From the NCBI GenBank assembly GCA_002299555.1, contig DBOL01000001.1, positions 92,507-99,035 on the forward strand: a stretch of DNA of 6,529 nt, in the 5' to 3' direction. The first letter of the stretch is position 1. Every line of letters starts with the position of its first letter. Source of the stretch: Candidatus Aminicenantes bacterium UBA647 (GTDB lineage Bacteria > Acidobacteriota > Aminicenantia > UBA2199). The notes beneath the pieces were generated by a model. That model was not told the DNA's origin and searched no databases. It worked only from the letters and a program-made list of their open reading frames with translations. Made by a program: the position numbers and the translations under genes. Of this stretch, positions 5,039-6,529 are shown piece after piece.

Positions 5039-5069
5039 GTTCGGAAGTCCCTAGTATGTAAACTTATCC
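5039..5069. repeat. copy 2 of the dispersed repeat
   Basis: GTTCGGAAGTC runs into the 20-base block CCTAGTATGTAAACTTATCC (5050-5069) shared with 3531-3550. Relative to copy 1, two bases (TA) are missing and one differs. The 9-bp stem is therefore broken here, but ATAAGTT at 5035-5041 can still pair with AACTTAT at 5061-5067. The two copies start 1521 bases apart and enclose only the four-gene operon and its flanks. Confidence 0.8.
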
Positions 5070-5187
5070 CATTCGTCAACTTCTGGGGATTACTGCAATA
5101 TTTCGGAAAAGTTGTCATTGATCTAAAATAAATTTGTGAAATTGATGAATTTATCTGAAACGTGAAATGAAGACTTGCCCCCTCTGT

Positions 5188-5225
5188 CAGGGAGCCAGAT
5201 AATTGACTCCCTGTTGTTATTGTTT
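5188..5225 (+). terminator. intrinsic terminator between convergent genes
   Basis: CAGGGAG (5188-5194) and CTCCCTG (5207-5213) form a 7-bp GC-rich stem with a 12-base loop, followed on the plus strand by the T-rich TTGTTATTGTTT (5214-5225). It lies between the plus-strand dodecin operon and the minus-strand gene ending at 5224. Read on the minus strand the hairpin lacks a T-run. Confidence 0.5.
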
Positions 5226-5589
5226 AATAACTAAATGATAATTTCCCGTATGCCCCAGCATACCCACCTACTGAAAATTTATATTTCCCGGGAGGCAAAT
5301 TATAGAGTGGATTTCCCTTTGCATCAACCATATATGATTTGGTTGTAACGCAGTATACATTTTTACCCAATTTTTTCCACTCTCCGTTTGTTGGACAATA
5401 ACGGTAAAATTTTGTTATTGTTGCTGTCTTTCCTGCAGGAATAGTGAATTCAGCTGGCTTTATAACTGCTCTGATAGCACCGGTTCCTGAAACAACATAA
5501 GCTGTAACTGTATAACTTTTTACAGCACTAAAGCTAAGTAATGGCAGTAATGATAGAACGCAGATCAAAATAATAATTTTTTTATTCAT
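5224..5589 (-). CDS. small secreted protein with two cysteines, unknown function
   Basis: I do not recognise the family. The 121-residue product starts with a textbook Sec signal, MNKK then IIILICVLSLLPLLSF, with likely cleavage near SFS|AVK (about residue 21). The mature domain of roughly 100 residues is rich in alternating beta-strand patterns (SYTVTAYVVSG, AEFTIPAGKTATITKFYRYC, GKYKFSVGGY) and contains just two cysteines, C65 and C80, which could form one disulfide outside the cytoplasm. LPPGKYKFSVGGY near the end is a strand-turn typical of beta-sandwich domains. GGAGG (complement of 5597-5601) lies seven bases before the ATG, and a near-consensus promoter sits directly upstream, so it is probably transcribed alone as well as from the operon behind it. 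The secreted protein at 139-474 has a similar size and PGxY turn, but clear homology is not visible. Confidence 0.85.
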   Translation of the reverse strand: MNKKIIILICVLSLLPLLSFSAVKSYTVTAYVVSGTGAIRAVIKPAEFTIPAGKTATITKFYRYCPTNGEWKKLGKNVYCVTTKSYMVDAKGNPLYNLPPGKYKFSVGGYAGAYGKLSFSY

Positions 5590-5607
5590 AAAGTAGCCTC
5601 CAAAGAA

Positions 5608-5636
5608 AGTATAAGAATTCTGAAAATTATTTTCAA
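5608..5636 (-). promoter_or_regulatory. near-consensus sigma-70 promoter of the secreted protein gene
   Basis: Read on the minus strand, TTGAAA (5636-5631), 17 bases and TATACT (5613-5608) make the best promoter in the window. Start of transcription near 5601 would leave only about a dozen leader bases, with GGAGG almost at the 5' end. Confidence 0.7.
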
Positions 5637-5657
5637 CAAAGAGTGCATAAATTTTAA

Positions 5658-5771
5658 TTATCTCTTTTCTCTTGCTTCCTTCAACAGGTTTTCTGTTTCT
5701 TCCAACATCACTTTGTTCTTTTCAAGAGCTTCTTTATACTTTTTTTTGTTTTCCAATAATCTGAATCTCAT
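5658..5771 (-). CDS. 37-residue charged helical ORF
   Basis: A short ORF reads MRFRLLENKKKYKEALEKNK and continues with VMLEETENLLKEAREKR before TAA. It is Lys/Glu-rich with leucines at spacings that suit one amphipathic helix or short coiled coil, and it has no cysteine or signal. It starts 18 bases after the stop of the membrane protein gene at 5790-6131, the spacing expected of an operon partner. Against it, there is no clear Shine-Dalgarno site before the ATG and it is very short. Translation coupled to the gene upstream would answer the first objection. It may be a small partner protein, or a chance ORF in A-rich DNA. No family is recognised. Confidence 0.45.
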   Translation of the reverse strand: MRFRLLENKKKYKEALEKNKVMLEETENLLKEAREKR

Positions 5772-5789
5772 ATACTATTTAGTGTGTAA

Positions 5790-6131
5790 TTAATCATTCC
5801 CAGGTGCATCATCAAATCGATATATTGTGATATGGTGAGCAGGGTCATCATTTTCTGACTGTACAACAACTCCATTCCTGTCATACATTATGAACTTACC
5901 GTTAGTTCTTTCATAAGATTCACATTCATGTTCATAAACAACCTTTTCATTTGAATTCATATGGACCACATGAACGATATATTTCATATGATTGGCTTCT
6001 GTTATGTCGTTCGTGTACATACTGTCAGATCCGCCAGAAATCTTTCCGATAAATATAAAAATGCCTGTTAATATAATAAACCCAATTGTATACTTTATAG
6101 GATACTTCAATAAATGTTTAAGTAATTTCAT
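5790..6131 (-). CDS. single-pass membrane protein of unknown function
   Basis: The 113-residue product begins MKLLKHLLKYPIKY, followed by one hydrophobic segment, TIGFIILTGIFIFIGKI (about 15-31), then a soluble domain of about 80 residues. The basic N-terminus predicts an N-in, C-out signal anchor. The soluble part alternates strand-like stretches (KYIVHVVHMNSNEKVVYEHE, GKFIMYDRNGVVV) with an acidic, His-containing tail (ENDDPAHHITIYRFDDAPGND). One cysteine, C70, is present. I start at 6131 because AAAGGAG (complement of 6137-6143) lies five bases before that ATG; a TTG at 6173 in the same frame would add 14 residues across the ribosome site and is not supported. No family recognised. It probably heads an operon with the 37-residue ORF. 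I found no convincing promoter upstream. Confidence 0.8.
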   Translation of the reverse strand: MKLLKHLLKYPIKYTIGFIILTGIFIFIGKISGGSDSMYTNDITEANHMKYIVHVVHMNSNEKVVYEHECESYERTNGKFIMYDRNGVVVQSENDDPAHHITIYRFDDAPGND

Positions 6132-6162
6132 TATTTCTCCTTTGATTAATATTTCCTCATCT

Positions 6163-6249
6163 TCATATATCAAGAATGCTTGTTTTGTAAAGGTATTTAT
6201 TATCGCTCTTCACTAACTCATATCCATAGTTTTTTACATATTCAGTCAT
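6163..6249 (-). CDS. possible 28-residue ORF or remnant
   Basis: An ATG at 6249 (minus strand) opens MTEYVKNYGYELVKSDNKYL and eight more residues before TGA. GGAG stands about ten bases upstream, so translation is possible. Codon use looks gene-like, but the product is tiny, has no recognisable motif and stops 31 bases before the membrane protein start. It may be a short leader peptide or the remnant of a larger gene broken by a frameshift. Weak call. Confidence 0.2.
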   Translation of the reverse strand: MTEYVKNYGYELVKSDNKYLYKTSILDI

Positions 6250-6529
6250 AACACTCACTCCATTGACCAACGACAACTATAATTCCTGTCCGTATTGCCT
6301 CACGAGAAAATGTTACCATACAACTGTTCTTGCCTCAACAAAGATCTTACCTAAGATACTTTGTTGCTATTAGGAAAATTTGGAATATCAATATATTACA
6401 ATTTTGTCCTTTTATATAGGCTTTTTACAACACTCTCAGACTTAGTGTGACTAAAATGTGTCCATATTGTGACTATAATTTTGGATCGGATATGACCTTT
6501 TTTAGTTACATGCAGAATTATATTATAAG
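6250..6529. other. non-coding right end of the window
   Basis: I see no supportable gene here. The stretch contains the long hairpin at 6336-6366 and two GTGACTA motifs (near 6446 and 6469). AT-rich blocks could hold the promoter of the minus-strand genes, but none has both hexamers at good spacing. Confidence 0.4.
6336..6366. repeat. long near-perfect hairpin
   Basis: CAACAAAGATCTTA (6336-6349) pairs with TAAGAT (6352-6357) and CTTTGTTG (6359-6366), interrupted only by one bulged A at 6358. In practice the loop is TACCTA, with 12 paired bases around it. Neither strand has a T-run after it, so it is not an intrinsic terminator. It lies about 85 bases upstream of the 28-codon ORF and 205 bases upstream of the membrane protein start, so it may sit in their leader. 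Alternatives are the trace of a small mobile element or a dyad protein-binding site. Confidence 0.6.

Noticed and set aside
5992..6216. 74-codon plus-strand ORF
   Set aside because: Antisense to the membrane protein gene, with no ribosome site.
6332..6370. Integron attC-type site at the long hairpin
   Set aside because: The flanks read GCCTCAAC and GTTGCTAT, which do not match the RYYYAAC/GTTRRRY core pair, and no integrase is present.

Overview
The window is AT-rich bacterial DNA, roughly one third G+C by eye. It has short intergenic gaps, clear Shine-Dalgarno sequences (AAGGAG type) and four sigma-70-like promoters, each with a 17-bp spacer. Sec- and Tat-type signal peptides are present. 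Strong Shine-Dalgarno sites and TTGNNN/TATNNT promoters argue against Bacteroidota, whose signals differ. No marker gene fixes the lineage, so I do not name one. I see no tRNA, rRNA, CRISPR array, transposase or integrase.

Layout. Positions 1-55 may hold the last codons of an upstream gene. A small secreted protein of unknown function follows (139-474), then a class I SAM-dependent methyltransferase (601-1272), each behind its own candidate promoter. The most interesting unit is 1424-3361. It encodes a radical SAM/SPASM peptide maturase with a probable N-terminal recognition domain. Fifteen bases further on, behind a very strong ribosome binding site, lies a 171-residue Tat-signal protein carrying five cysteines at exact four-residue spacing (CGIGCGSNCGGTCGISC). 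I read this pair as a RiPP (ribosomally made, post-translationally modified peptide) system of the CXXX-repeat type. The peptide would be crosslinked in the cytoplasm and then exported by Tat.

After about 450 bases of AT-rich non-coding DNA with several hairpins comes a compact plus-strand operon of four small proteins (3809-4958): a glycine-zipper membrane protein, a single-domain DUF1508/YegP protein, a BON-LysM protein like E. coli Kbp (YgaU), and a dodecin that lacks the usual flavin-stacking tryptophan. These families suggest stress or envelope housekeeping. The operon is bracketed by two copies of a roughly 33-bp repeat (3518-3550 and 5039-5069) that share 20 identical bases.

The right end is on the minus strand: a small secreted protein with two mature-region cysteines (5224-5589) behind a near-consensus promoter, a 37-residue charged helical ORF (5658-5771), and a single-pass membrane protein (5790-6131). 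Beyond 6250 I find only non-coding sequence with a long 14-bp-stem hairpin at 6336-6366.
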